Assembly: GCA_963817615.1 (NCBI GenBank)
Contig: CAWFPH010000007.1
Coordinates: 36,906 to 100,905 of the forward strand
Direction of reading: 5' to 3'
Origin: FEN-1219 sp963817615
GTDB taxonomy: Bacteria; Pseudomonadota; Gammaproteobacteria; Steroidobacterales; Rariloculaceae
DNA: 64,000 nt
The position numbers and the translations under genes were made by a program. The notes under the pieces were generated by a model, which saw only the letters and a program-made list of their open reading frames with translations, did not search any database and was not told the DNA's origin. Numbering within the stretch: the first letter of the stretch is position 1; each line of letters starts with the position of its first letter. Positions 8,448 through 16,961 of the stretch are shown here, piece after piece.

Positions 8448-9104
8448 TCAGCCCGCGCGACCCGACTCGGTCCGCGCGAGGATCGTCGCGAAGTCCGCTG
8501 CGAGATTGGCGGGCTCGTGCGGCGCCGAGAACACGGCGTGCACGTTCCCCGCCGGGTCGAGCAGCACGACGTTCGAGCTGTGGCTCACGAGGTAGTTCCG
8601 TTCGCCTTGGCCCGTCGGCGTGAAGTAGACGGCCCCGACCTGCTTCGCGAACTTCGCAATCTCGGCGTCCTTGCCGGTGAGACCGTGGAAGCTCGGGTCG
8701 AAATAGCCGACGTACTCGTGCAGGCGCTGCGGCGTGTCGCGGGCCGGGTCGACCGACACGAAGTAGTACTCCACAGGGACGTCCGGAAAGCGCTGCTCGA
8801 TCTTCTTCTTCGCAGCGGCGAGCGCGACCAACGTGACGGGGCAAACGTCCGGGCAGTACGTATAGCCGAAGAACACGAACGACCAGTGCCCCGTAAACGC
8901 CTGCGGCTCGAACGGCTGGCCTTTGGAGTCGACGAGCGCAAACGGCGTTAGGCCGTGCGGTTGCGGCAGCACGTAGCCGTGAATTTGGGGCGGCGCTGCC
9001 GCTTGCGTCTCGCGCCGCATCCACCACTGCCCCGCGACGATTCCGGCGATCGCCGCGGCTGCGGTAGCCGGAACGACGAAAGACCAAAGCAGGCGCGGCC
9101 GCAT
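8448..9104 (-). CDS. Sco1/SenC copper chaperone, thioredoxin fold
   Basis: A 218-residue membrane-anchored protein of the Sco family, which delivers copper to the CuA centre of cytochrome oxidase or acts as a thiol reductase. One N-terminal helix anchors a periplasmic thioredoxin fold. The copper ligands are visible: the CxxxC motif in YCPDVCP and the distal His in LVSHSSNVV. VSVDPARDTP is also a family landmark. It lies 15 bases after the PCuAC gene, last in a same-strand run DsbA-like, NlpE-like, PCuAC, Sco. The combination Sco plus PCuAC is a known CuA assembly pair. Confidence 0.93.
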   Translation of the reverse strand: MRPRLLWSFVVPATAAAAIAGIVAGQWWMRRETQAAAPPQIHGYVLPQPHGLTPFALVDSKGQPFEPQAFTGHWSFVFFGYTYCPDVCPVTLVALAAAKKKIEQRFPDVPVEYYFVSVDPARDTPQRLHEYVGYFDPSFHGLTGKDAEIAKFAKQVGAVYFTPTGQGERNYLVSHSSNVVLLDPAGNVHAVFSAPHEPANLAADFATILARTESGRAG

Positions 9105-9119
9105 CGGCGAAGCGCTCGC

Positions 9120-9611
9120 CTAGGGCGCCGGATGGGCGTGTTGAGCCGGGGGCGCGCTGCTGCGCGCATCGACGATCGGCACCGTGACCTCGATCGGCCC
9201 CGCACGCTCGAACAGCAGCGTGACGGTGATCTCACCACCCGCGACGAGCGGCCGCGCGAGGCCGACCAGCATCAAATGTCCCGCCCCGGGCGCAAGCGCG
9301 ACCGTCGCGCCGGCCGCGATGGGCAGCGAATCGAGACGCTGCATCTCGACGACGTCACCGCGTTGAGTGCTCTCGTGCAGCTCGACCTCGCGCGCCGCGG
9401 CGCTGCGTGCGCCGAGCAGCTGATCCGCGGCGTCGCCGTTGACGATCGTGAAGTAGGCGGCGCCGGTATCGACGCCGGGCGGCGTGGCCCGCGCCCAGGC
9501 GCCCGTGATGCGCAGCGGTGCCGCCGGCGCGGCAGCGGCCGCGAGCGCGACCCCGGCGGCCGCAAGCGCGCACGCGGCGCGCCATGCTCGAAACCCGAGA
9601 AACGATCCCAT
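9120..9611 (-). CDS. PCuAC-type periplasmic copper chaperone
   Basis: A 163-residue protein of the PCuAC (DUF461) family, which binds Cu(I) and passes it to Sco and CuA sites. The ATG at 9611 begins a signal peptide rich in Ala; upstream in-frame starts give no added feature. The core shows AWARATPPG, a His in LHESTQ, the Met in VEMQRL, and H-x-M in GHLMLVGL, the usual His/Met copper ligands. The C-terminus ends in a His/Pro tail (AQHAHPAP), perhaps an extra metal site. It lies directly upstream of sco. Confidence 0.92.
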   Translation of the reverse strand: MGSFLGFRAWRAACALAAAGVALAAAAAPAAPLRITGAWARATPPGVDTGAAYFTIVNGDAADQLLGARSAAAREVELHESTQRGDVVEMQRLDSLPIAAGATVALAPGAGHLMLVGLARPLVAGGEITVTLLFERAGPIEVTVPIVDARSSAPPAQHAHPAP

Positions 9612-9737
9612 CCGCCCATGATAGGCCTTTCCGGCCGCAAGCGGGCTGCGGCCGATTGCCGCGGCCGAAGCTGCCACGCTTGCACGACGTGCACGGCCGT
9701 CGCCGCGTTCCGATGGATCGGCCGGCGGCCGGTCCGC

Positions 9738-10409
9738 TCAGCAATGGCCGCCGGGTTTCACGGCGACCACGCGGTCGACGACCCAGGCTTCGCGCGCGTC
9801 GCCGCCGGCGAGCGTCGTGAGATGCGCTTCGATCGTCGCGAGCGCGGACTTGCCGCGCGCGCCCGCGACGCGGTGGCGGTGCGCGAGCTCGCGAAAGCCG
9901 CCGCTTGCGGCGACCGGCAACGTCCAACCCGTGATGCACTCGGTGAACGAGCCGCTGCGGTCGTCGACCGTGCTCTGACCGTCGAGCAGCACGCGATCGG
10001 TGAAGGCGGGCGCACCGGCGTCGCGCTGGAGCACGTGCGGAGCCGTTGCAGCGGTCTCGAGCTCGAGGCGGGCGTCGTCGAGCCGTGCAAGCCTGCGCTC
10101 GGGGCCGGCGCCGGCGAGCACGACCCGCGCCGAGTGCTCGTCCCAATGCCACGCGCCGAGCGCCTTGCTCGGCGGGATCTCGGGGCCGCCGTCGACGTAT
10201 TGCTGGCGCAGGAAGAAACGGTGGTCGGGCCGTAGCCAGAGCGTCGCGGCGATCGCGCTGCAATTGCTGCACGGCAGGCGGCCCGCGTAGACGCCGGCAA
10301 GATCGGCCGGCTCGGGGGTGATCTGCGCGGCGGGCTCGCGTGCGCCGCCGCAGCCGTCGAGCGCGGCGGTGCCGAGCAGCAACCCCGCGATGGCGATCGC
10401 TCGACGCAT
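9738..10409 (-). CDS. NlpE-like copper-response lipoprotein
   Basis: A 223-residue lipoprotein; the signal peptide ends in ALDGC. The N-terminal half carries the NlpE signature YAGRLPCSNCSAI followed by LWLRPDHRFFLRQ. In the family this barrel senses adhesion or copper and contains a CxxC. The second half is not the classic NlpE OB domain; it includes TECITGW and GFRELAHRHR and ends in GGHC. It sits 22 bases after the DsbA-like gene and upstream of PCuAC and sco, supporting a role in copper or redox stress. N-terminal family assignment is good; the C-terminal role is unknown. Confidence 0.8.
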   Translation of the reverse strand: MRRAIAIAGLLLGTAALDGCGGAREPAAQITPEPADLAGVYAGRLPCSNCSAIAATLWLRPDHRFFLRQQYVDGGPEIPPSKALGAWHWDEHSARVVLAGAGPERRLARLDDARLELETAATAPHVLQRDAGAPAFTDRVLLDGQSTVDDRSGSFTECITGWTLPVAASGGFRELAHRHRVAGARGKSALATIEAHLTTLAGGDAREAWVVDRVVAVKPGGHC

Positions 10410-10431
10410 GGGTGTCGGTCGCAGGGCGCGG

Positions 10432-11088
10432 TTACGGGTTCGCTCGCTCGCGCGCGGCGAGCTCCTCGATGATCTCGAACCAGCGGTCGTAGGTGCGGGC
10501 CATCGTGCCGTTCGTCAAATACTTGCCGTTCACGATCACGCTCGGGGTGCTCGGCACGTGGTACCGCTCGACGAGCTCCATCGCTCGCTTCATGTTCGTC
10601 TCGACCGGCAACGAATAAAAGGTCTTCTTGAAGGTATCGGCATCCACCCCGAAGCGGCCGAAGAATTCCGCGAGCTTGTCCTCGGTCTCGAGCGTGTTGC
10701 CCTTCACGTGATACTCGTCGAAGAACGGCGCCGCAATCTCATCCGCCTTGCCGAGCGCCACGGCGGTGTAATAGGCACGCGCATGGATCTCGGCGACCGC
10801 GTTCCAGATGGCCGGGATCCGGACGAAGTGGACGTATTCCGGCTGGCTCTTGCGCCACTGCTCGAGATGCGGCTCGAACGCGAAACAACCGGGACAGCCG
10901 AACATGAACACCTCCGCGACCTCGACTTTGCCAGCGTCCGTGCTCGCCGGCTGCGCGGGCGACAGCGCCTGGTAATCCTTGCCCGCCTCGAGCGGTGCAC
11001 CGGCCGCCGGCTGCGCCGCGAGGGGCGGGGTTCCGAGCGAGGCCGATAGGGCGAGCGCGGCGGTCGACAGCAGGGCGTGTAGCTTCAC
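10432..11088 (-). CDS. DsbA-family thiol:disulfide oxidoreductase (first)
   Basis: A 218-residue periplasmic DsbA-like oxidoreductase. A GTG at 11088 is chosen because GAGGACG lies just upstream and it opens a typical signal peptide ending in LAAQ. The active site is C65-PG-C68 inside FMFGCPGCFAFEP, followed by the alpha-helical insert and a cis-Pro loop (STPSVIVNGKY). It introduces disulfides in exported proteins or, in this setting, may manage thiols of the Sco and NlpE-like proteins encoded immediately downstream. A second DsbA-like gene at 22242-22880 has a CPAC site. Confidence 0.92.
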   Translation of the reverse strand: MKLHALLSTAALALSASLGTPPLAAQPAAGAPLEAGKDYQALSPAQPASTDAGKVEVAEVFMFGCPGCFAFEPHLEQWRKSQPEYVHFVRIPAIWNAVAEIHARAYYTAVALGKADEIAAPFFDEYHVKGNTLETEDKLAEFFGRFGVDADTFKKTFYSLPVETNMKRAMELVERYHVPSTPSVIVNGKYLTNGTMARTYDRWFEIIEELAARERANP

Positions 11089-11429
11089 GGTTCGTCCTCG
11101 ATGCCGCGGCCTGTGGGGCCGCATCGGCCCAAGCTTAGCCGCGGGTCCAAGCAAAAAGAATGACGGGATCGACTCCGGCCCAATGCCCGCGCCGCGCCGT
11201 GAGCGTGCCGCTTGCGGCGGCGTTGAACGTTCGGCGCGGCCGAGGGCACTTACGGGTCGCCGGCATCGTTTTGCGCGCGAGGCGACGCGCGCTTGCCTGC
11301 CGGCATTCCCCAGCGGCGCTCCCGCCCACGGCGGGGGCGCCGCCCCCTTGCGAAGGCGATGCAGGGCGTTGCGGCGCCCACTACTATTGAGCATCGAGCG
11401 GCGCCAAGGCGCCGAGGCGGGGGGTACCG
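11089..11429. other. Intergenic region, divergent DsbA / DUF6152 promoters
   Basis: A 341-base divergent spacer with no recognised gene. It contains G/C hairpins (for example GGGGGC with its complement at 11333-11347) that lack a following T-run and are not called terminators. GGGGG just before 11430 is the ribosome site of the next gene. Confidence 0.5.
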
Positions 11430-12698
11430 ATGCGCCGATTCGTTTCGTGTCTAGTCGCGGCCGCGAGCGCTGCGCCGTTCGCGGCAAGCGCCCATCACGG
11501 GATCGCGAACTTCGATCTGAACAAGGAGATCACGCTGACGGGCGCGGTCACCGAGGTCGCGTTCGTGAACCCCCATTCCTGGCTGTATTTCACGGTGCGG
11601 GGCGAGGACGGTACGGCCGTGCCCTGGCGCTGTGAGATGCGCGGTTCGACCGTGCTCAAGCGCTCGGGCTGGTCCGAGGCGATGTTCGCGCCCGGCACGC
11701 AAGTCGTCGTGAAGGGCGCGCCGGACCGGCGCGAAGCGAACGTCTGCTATCTCGAGACCGTCACGCTCGCCGACGGCACGAGCATGGAGCGCTACGACCA
11801 GCGGCGGCACGCCGTTACGCCGCACGCCGACCGGCCGGCGCGGCTGGCGAACGGCGATCCGAACTTGAACGGAGATTGGGCGAGCGAGCAGCGTGTGATG
11901 ACCGATCGCAGCGGCGCGAGCGGCGCGTTGGTGCCGCTCAGCGTGGCCGAGTCGCTCGAGCCGGGTGAGCTTCCCGCCGGCGCACGTGCGTTCCCGGGCG
12001 CGCGCGGCACACCCGAGTCGCTTGCGGCGGATCCGATCCGTGCGGCCTGGACGCGGCCGAGCCCCGTTGTGCTGACCGACGCCGGCAAGCGTGCAGCCGA
12101 GGGCTTCGACCCCGCGTCGACCGACAATCCGCGGCTGCGCTGCGAGCCGACCAATATCCTGTTCGACTGGACCTTCGAGGAATTCGTGAACCGCATCGTC
12201 CAGGACGAGCACACGATTCGGCTCCTGTACGGCGCGATGAATCTCGATCGGACGATCCATCTCGATATGACCGAGCACCCGGGCGATTTGACGCCGACGT
12301 TGACGGGCCACTCGATCGGTCGGTGGGATCACGACGTGCTGATCGTCGACACGGTCGGATTCGAGCCGGGCGTGCTGTCGGCCGACACGCGTACGTTGCA
12401 CAGCGACCGCCTGCACGTGGTCGAGCGCTTCACGCTCGACCAGGACAAGCATGCGCTCCGGCGGGAGTACACGGCCGAGGATCCGCTGTATTTCGCGGGC
12501 GAGTACCGCGGGGCCGACACCGTCTACGCGGCCGATTTGCCTTACCAAGCCCCGAGCTGCGACGACCGCAGCTTCGTGACCGACGACCCGAACCGCGGCG
12601 CGGCGGCCGCGGCCAAGATCGACGCCCCGGCAGCGGCGCAGGCGCCCGCGCCGGCCGCAAGAGCGCCCGCCAGGCCATGGTGGAAGTTCTGGGAATGA
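11430..12698 (+). CDS. Secreted DUF6152-domain protein
   Basis: A 422-residue exported protein of unknown function. A signal peptide ends near AASAHH; then a DUF6152-type domain (HHGIANFDLNKEITLTGAV, VNPHSWLYF) occupies about the first 120 residues. The remainder (NGDWASEQRVM..., PRLRCEPTNILFDW, GHSIGRWDHDVLIVDTVGF) matches a C-terminal part commonly attached to this domain in soil and marine proteobacteria; no catalytic motif is evident. It ends in an Ala/Pro linker and the aromatic tail PWWKFWE. A GGGGG ribosome site precedes the ATG. It may be co-transcribed with the signal peptidase gene 99 bases downstream. Confidence 0.75.
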   Translation: MRRFVSCLVAAASAAPFAASAHHGIANFDLNKEITLTGAVTEVAFVNPHSWLYFTVRGEDGTAVPWRCEMRGSTVLKRSGWSEAMFAPGTQVVVKGAPDRREANVCYLETVTLADGTSMERYDQRRHAVTPHADRPARLANGDPNLNGDWASEQRVMTDRSGASGALVPLSVAESLEPGELPAGARAFPGARGTPESLAADPIRAAWTRPSPVVLTDAGKRAAEGFDPASTDNPRLRCEPTNILFDWTFEEFVNRIVQDEHTIRLLYGAMNLDRTIHLDMTEHPGDLTPTLTGHSIGRWDHDVLIVDTVGFEPGVLSADTRTLHSDRLHVVERFTLDQDKHALRREYTAEDPLYFAGEYRGADTVYAADLPYQAPSCDDRSFVTDDPNRGAAAAAKIDAPAAAQAPAPAARAPARPWWKFWE

Positions 12699-12797
12699 CT
12701 GCGCGTTTGAACCCGTACCGGCGGCCGCGGTCGGAGGAGCCGTAGAATCGATGCACGACGAATGTCCCGACCCGCTTGCGGCACGCGAGGAGACGCG

Positions 12798-13388
12798 ATG
12801 AGCTCTTGGAAGAACAGGCTGAAGTCCGAATTGGTGTCGCTCGCGATGGTGCTCGCGCTCGTCACCGCCGCGCGCTCCTCCCTCGCGGATCACTATTACG
12901 TGCCGTCGGGCTCGATGGAGTATTCGCTGATGCCGGGCGATCGCGTGATCGTCGACAAGACGGCCTACGGCGTGCGGATTCCGCTCACGAAGATCGACAT
13001 GTTCGGGTCGCGCACGCCGGCGCGAGGCGAGATCGCCGTGTTCGATTCGCCGCGCGACGGCACGCGCCTGATCAAGCGCATCGTCGCGGTGGGCGGCGAC
13101 GTCGTGACGGTCGACGATGGTCATCTGTCGATCAACGGCACGCCGCTCGGCGACGCGAAGCTCGAGCACTTCGGCAGCCGTGAGGCGTTGCTCAACTTGA
13201 GCGACGGCGGCGGCCCGAACGTGCACCAGCTCAAGATCCCTGCCGGCATGGTGCTCGCGATGGGCGATCATCGAGGCAACAGCTTCGACGGCCGGTTCTT
13301 CGGCTTGATCGACGAGCGCGAGCTCTTCGGCCGGGCGGTCGCGATCTACTATCGGCGCGGCGAAGGGTTCTGCTGGAAGCGCCTCTGA
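12798..13388 (+). CDS. lepB: Signal peptidase I
   Basis: A 196-residue type I signal peptidase (family S26), which removes Sec and Tat signal peptides at the outer face of the inner membrane. The ATG at 12798 is preceded by GAGGAG; an upstream in-frame ATG at 12762 has no such site. One N-terminal membrane helix is followed by the catalytic serine in VPSGSM (S39) and the general-base lysine in LIKRIVAVGGD (K93), plus the GDHRGNSFDGR box. It is shorter than E. coli LepB and lacks its second transmembrane segment, like many secondary LepB paralogues, so another copy may exist elsewhere. Confidence 0.93.
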   Translation: MSSWKNRLKSELVSLAMVLALVTAARSSLADHYYVPSGSMEYSLMPGDRVIVDKTAYGVRIPLTKIDMFGSRTPARGEIAVFDSPRDGTRLIKRIVAVGGDVVTVDDGHLSINGTPLGDAKLEHFGSREALLNLSDGGGPNVHQLKIPAGMVLAMGDHRGNSFDGRFFGLIDERELFGRAVAIYYRRGEGFCWKRL

Positions 13389-13413
13389 GCGCGCCGCGCG
13401 CACGGCGCCCGCG

Positions 13414-15060
13414 TCAGATCATGCCCGCGCGGTCCGAGTGCGCGACGGCGTGGCGCACCATCACGCCGAGTCCCGCAATCGTGACGACGAACGCGGCGAG
13501 GCCGCCGATGAACGGAATCGCGAACAGCACGAGCACGATCGCAAGCCCCGCAACCAACGTGGCCGCATAGTGCGGCACGCCGTGCGGCGAGCGGAACAGC
13601 CGCACGCCGATCGCCTGCGCGACCACGGCCTTGCCGAGATACAAGCCGACGGCCCAGAGCATGAACGCGAGAACACCGAGCGGAATGCCGATGATCGTGA
13701 TGCAGAGGATCACGCCGGCAATCGGCAGCGCAATCGCGGTGATCAGCCCGTAGCCGAACGCCTTGAGCCAATCCTCGCCGGTCCCAAGGGGCGGTTCCCT
13801 CAAGGCCGGCACGAGCCACAGCAGCAGCACGGCGGTCAGGAACGCCGCGGCGAGCCGCACCGCCTGCCAGATGTAGTACGACACGCTGAAGTACGGATTC
13901 CGCGGCGGGGCTTTGCCGAGCGGGCCCCCCCGGCCGATCTGGCGGTCGATGCGGCCGCCGATCGTCGCGCCGCTCGCGACCCTGAGGTCGTTCTCGGCAC
14001 CGACGTGCGCGGTCACGTTGCCGCCGATGCGCGCGGGCGCCAGCACGTCGACGGTATTCGCCCACGTCTCGAGGTTGCGCTGCACGGCTGCGCTCACGCC
14101 GACGTTTTGCCCGAGGCCGAACAGATCGATGCCGACTTGGCCGCCGAGGTCGAGGTTTTCGCCGAACGCCGCAGCGTTGCCGTCGACCTTCGCGTTCGAG
14201 CCGAGCTTCACGTCGCGCCCGAAGCCGTACACGTTCCGCGTCACGTGCGTGCCCGGCAGCTCGACGCTCGCGCCGAAGCCGTACACGCTGCCACCGACGC
14301 TGCCGTCGATCGTCACGGTCTCGGCGCCGCCGATCACATCGCCGCCCACGTTGCCGTGCACGGTCACGCGTTGGCCGAAGGCGATGAGATCGCCGGTCAC
14401 GTTGCCGTCGATGGTCACGTTCTTGCCGATTGCGACCAACGTGTCGTCGATCGTCTCGCCGGCTCCGACGGTCGTGAAGTCGCCGCGCCGGATCTCGACC
14501 GCGCGCGCGGCTTGCGGCCCGAGCAGCAACGGCGCTGCGACTGCGAGCGCGAGCACGGATAACGCGAGCGGCGCGCGGCGCGTCCCGCGCGCGAGCACGA
14601 CGGCCAGCCCAACCGCGAGCGAAGCGAGCACGGCGGTGCCGACGGCGGACACGATGGAGTCGAGCATGGCGGTTCCCTCGGTGGCGATGTAAACGAACAA
14701 ACGAATCAAGAGGTCGAGTTGCGTGCCGGGGTCGAGCGGACTCAGCCAGCGCAGCTCGCTTGGCACGAGCGCGCCGAACGCGCCCCAGACGCCCGTTCCG
14801 AGCCAGCCGGCCGCCGCGACAGCGGTGGCCGCGATCACGACGTGACGCGGCTCGAGCGGCCGGCGGAACGGCGGCACGTGATCGATCGCGGCCGACTCGG
14901 CGAGCACGTCGACGAGGGCCCGCCGCTCCAAGCGCAGTTGCGCGATGGCCGTCGCGCAGGCGTCGCAGCTCTCGAGATGGCGGCCGATCGCCTCGGCTTC
15001 GGCGCCGTCGAGCGCGCCGTCGGCATACATCGAGCGCGCGACCGCCGTCGGACAGGTCAT
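13414..15060 (-). CDS. Zinc-finger, bactofilin-like and membrane fusion protein (putative anti-sigma)
   Basis: A 548-residue protein with an unusual architecture. Residues 1-40 form a zf-HC2 anti-sigma motif (H28-x3-C32-x2-C35). Several hydrophobic segments follow (about 72-95, 130-185). A central stretch of about 170 residues has repeating GNVTGDL, GNVGGDV, GSVGGSVYG units, the short beta-helix turns of polymer-forming bactofilin-like domains. The last 150 residues hold four or more membrane helices. The ATG overlaps the ECF sigma stop as ATGA. Inference: the zinc finger holds the sigma factor in the cytosol, while the beta-helix lies in the periplasm as a sensor or scaffold. The topology is predicted by eye only. 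Confidence 0.82.
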   Translation of the reverse strand: MTCPTAVARSMYADGALDGAEAEAIGRHLESCDACATAIAQLRLERRALVDVLAESAAIDHVPPFRRPLEPRHVVIAATAVAAAGWLGTGVWGAFGALVPSELRWLSPLDPGTQLDLLIRLFVYIATEGTAMLDSIVSAVGTAVLASLAVGLAVVLARGTRRAPLALSVLALAVAAPLLLGPQAARAVEIRRGDFTTVGAGETIDDTLVAIGKNVTIDGNVTGDLIAFGQRVTVHGNVGGDVIGGAETVTIDGSVGGSVYGFGASVELPGTHVTRNVYGFGRDVKLGSNAKVDGNAAAFGENLDLGGQVGIDLFGLGQNVGVSAAVQRNLETWANTVDVLAPARIGGNVTAHVGAENDLRVASGATIGGRIDRQIGRGGPLGKAPPRNPYFSVSYYIWQAVRLAAAFLTAVLLLWLVPALREPPLGTGEDWLKAFGYGLITAIALPIAGVILCITIIGIPLGVLAFMLWAVGLYLGKAVVAQAIGVRLFRSPHGVPHYAATLVAGLAIVLVLFAIPFIGGLAAFVVTIAGLGVMVRHAVAHSDRAGMI

Positions 15061-15587
15061 GGCGCGGCCTCCGCGTGCGGCCCGGCGAGCGTCCCGCGCA
15101 GCATCTGTTTCGCGCGGCAGATCAGCGTGCCGACATGCGTGCGCGTGAGGCCGAGCTCGGCCGCAATCTCGTCGTAGCTCTCGTCGCGGTAGTACGCGAG
15201 CACGAGCGGCACGCGATAGCGTTCCGGCAGCGCGTCGATCGCCGCGCCGACTTGCCGCGCACGCTCTTGACCGAGCAGCTCGCCGAGCGGACCAGGCGCG
15301 TCGGCCTCGGCAGCGGCGCTTTCCTCCGTCTCCGCCCCGAACAGGCGCGATTCCTTGGCTTTCCGGCGCAGCGCGTCGATGCAGACGTTGCTTGCAATGC
15401 GCAGGATCCAGCCGGCGAACGGCCGGCCGCGGTCATAGGTCGAAAACTCGCGATGCGCACGCACGAATGCCTCCTGAGCCGCGTCCTCGGCCCGCTCGGC
15501 TGCGCCGAGCAGCTGCCGGCACAACCCGAACACCCGGCGGTAGTGCGTTTGGTAGAGCTCGGCAAACGCAGCCGCCTCATGGGTCAT
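15057..15587 (-). CDS. ECF-type RNA polymerase sigma factor (second)
   Basis: A 176-residue sigma factor with region 2 (FAELYQTHYRRVFGLC, AEDAAQEAFVRAH) and region 4 (LPERYRVPLVLAYYRDESYDEIAAELG, a helix-turn-helix). The start ATG at 15587 matches the expected N-terminus. It overlaps the downstream fusion protein gene by 4 bases, the usual layout of an ECF factor and its anti-sigma factor. A different sigma lineage from the factor at 7753-8361. Confidence 0.93.
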   Translation of the reverse strand: MTHEAAAFAELYQTHYRRVFGLCRQLLGAAERAEDAAQEAFVRAHREFSTYDRGRPFAGWILRIASNVCIDALRRKAKESRLFGAETEESAAAEADAPGPLGELLGQERARQVGAAIDALPERYRVPLVLAYYRDESYDEIAAELGLTRTHVGTLICRAKQMLRGTLAGPHAEAAP

Positions 15588-15670
15588 TCCGAAGTCTCTT
15601 ATTGCAGTCTCGATCGGTCATACGAGCGAGCCGTGATTTCATTACAGTAGATTCCGGTAACGGAGCGGCA

Positions 15671-16096
15671 ATGCGAGAACCGAAAGAGCTCGTGGACGCG
15701 AGGCGCTGCCTCGCTCAGGCCGAAGCGGGCTTGCGCACGGCCGACGGGCTCGCGCGGCTCGCGGAGGGTCTCGCGTTGCTCGAGGACGTGCTCGCCGCGG
15801 GCTCGCCGGCCGAAGCCGCGACCGCGGCGAACCTGGCTTCCACCTACGCGGGGCGGCTGTACGGGAGGATCGACGCGCTCGTGCGCACGGATCAGCAGCT
15901 GCCCGAGCCCGAGCTCGAGCATTTCTTCAAGGTCGTGCTCGCGTTCGATTCCGTGAGCGCGGCGTTGCCCGCGAGCGCGGCCGATTTGAAGGTCGCGGTC
16001 GTCAAGCGGCTGATCGATCGCTATTACGAGGGACATCCACCCGAGAACAAGGCACGAATTCTACGGGAGCTCGCGCAACTCGCAGGGAGGGACTGA
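15671..16096 (+). CDS. Small helical protein of unknown function
   Basis: A 141-residue cytosolic protein with no recognised family. It begins at an ATG with GGAGCGG upstream and is rich in Ala, Leu and Glu, apparently all alpha-helical, with the segments GLALLEDVLAAGSPAEAATAA and KRLIDRYYEGHPPENKARILREL. Its stop overlaps the DinB start by one base, so the two are co-translated. It lies divergently from the ECF sigma gene. Confidence 0.7.
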   Translation: MREPKELVDARRCLAQAEAGLRTADGLARLAEGLALLEDVLAAGSPAEAATAANLASTYAGRLYGRIDALVRTDQQLPEPELEHFFKVVLAFDSVSAALPASAADLKVAVVKRLIDRYYEGHPPENKARILRELAQLAGRD

Positions 16097-16602
16097 TGCT
16101 GGCCAGACAAGCGCAGACGCTCGCAGCCTACAACCGCTGGATGAACGACAAGCTCTACGCCGTGTGCGCGGAGCTCACCGACGAGGACCGCAAGCGCGAT
16201 TGCCACGCGTTCTTCGGCTCGATCCATCGCACGCTCAATCACATCTTGCTCGCCGACCGCGTCTGGTTCGGCCGCTTCATCGGCAAGCCGTTCAAAGCTC
16301 GCGCGCTGGACGAGGAGCTCTATTCGAGCTTTGCCGATCTGCGCGCCGAGCGTGCGGCCACCGATCAGGACATCGAGGGCTGGACGCACAGCCTCACCGA
16401 CGCTGAGCTCGAGGGGAGGCTGCGCTTCACGAGCATCCTCGGGAGCCGTCCGCTCGAGTATGAGTTTTGGGTTTGCGTCACGCACTTCTTCAATCATCAA
16501 ACGCACCACCGCGGGCAGATCACGACGTTGCTCTCGCAGTCGGGCAAGGACTATGGCGTGACGGATTTCATCGCGCTGCCCGAGCTCGCGCCGCGCGGGT
16601 GA
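16096..16602 (+). CDS. DinB-family protein
   Basis: A 168-residue DinB/YfiT-like putative metalloenzyme with a four-helix bundle. The metal-binding histidines of the family are visible in SIHRTLNHIL and in the C-terminal FFNHQTHHRGQ motif. Members include thiol-dependent transferases and proteins of unknown role; induction by DNA damage is known only for the founding member. It is translationally coupled to the preceding small gene. Confidence 0.92.
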   Translation: MLARQAQTLAAYNRWMNDKLYAVCAELTDEDRKRDCHAFFGSIHRTLNHILLADRVWFGRFIGKPFKARALDEELYSSFADLRAERAATDQDIEGWTHSLTDAELEGRLRFTSILGSRPLEYEFWVCVTHFFNHQTHHRGQITTLLSQSGKDYGVTDFIALPELAPRG

Positions 16603-16609
16603 GACCGGC

Positions 16610-16750
16610 TCAGCGGGCATCAGAAGAGCGGCGTCGCCCCGGCGTGCGATCGATCGCGTTCAAGGTCTGGGCGCGGGCGGTCGGATCGGTGGCATCCGCG
16701 GCAGCGCCTGCCGCTGCGCCGATCAGCACTGCGAGCACGATCTTCGTCAT
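16610..16750 (-). CDS. Possible small secreted peptide
   Basis: A 46-codon frame starting at an ATG with GGAG 8 bases upstream. The first 20 residues form a signal-peptide-like run (TKIVLAVLIGAAAGAAA) followed by a polar tail ending in RRRSSDAR. No homologue is recognised. It converges on dinB with 7 bases between the stops. It may be a real small exported protein or a chance frame. Confidence 0.45.
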   Translation of the reverse strand: MTKIVLAVLIGAAAGAAADATDPTARAQTLNAIDRTPGRRRSSDAR

Positions 16751-16961
16751 CGCGAGCTCCGAGCCTTCGTGCCGATATAGCAGAAAGTCTTGGGTATGGA
16801 AAACTGTGCCGGATCGGGAGCGCTCGGCGAAGCCGGCTCGGCAGCCGGCATCCGTTTGCTGAGAGAGGCGGCAATGCCGCGCCGCAGCGTCTTGCCAGGG
16901 CCTCGCTAAACTGCAACATTGCCGATTGGTCAGCGGGCCACTTCCGCGCGCAGAGTACGAC

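Noticed and set aside
11333..11347. GGGGGC hairpin upstream of the DUF6152 gene, as a terminator
   Set aside because: No T-run on either strand and no upstream transcript it could end.
11451..13403. A 650-codon minus-strand open frame across the DUF6152 and lepB genes
   Set aside because: Arg/Ala-rich, no domain, antisense to two genes with clear signal peptides and motifs; a GC-rich shadow frame.
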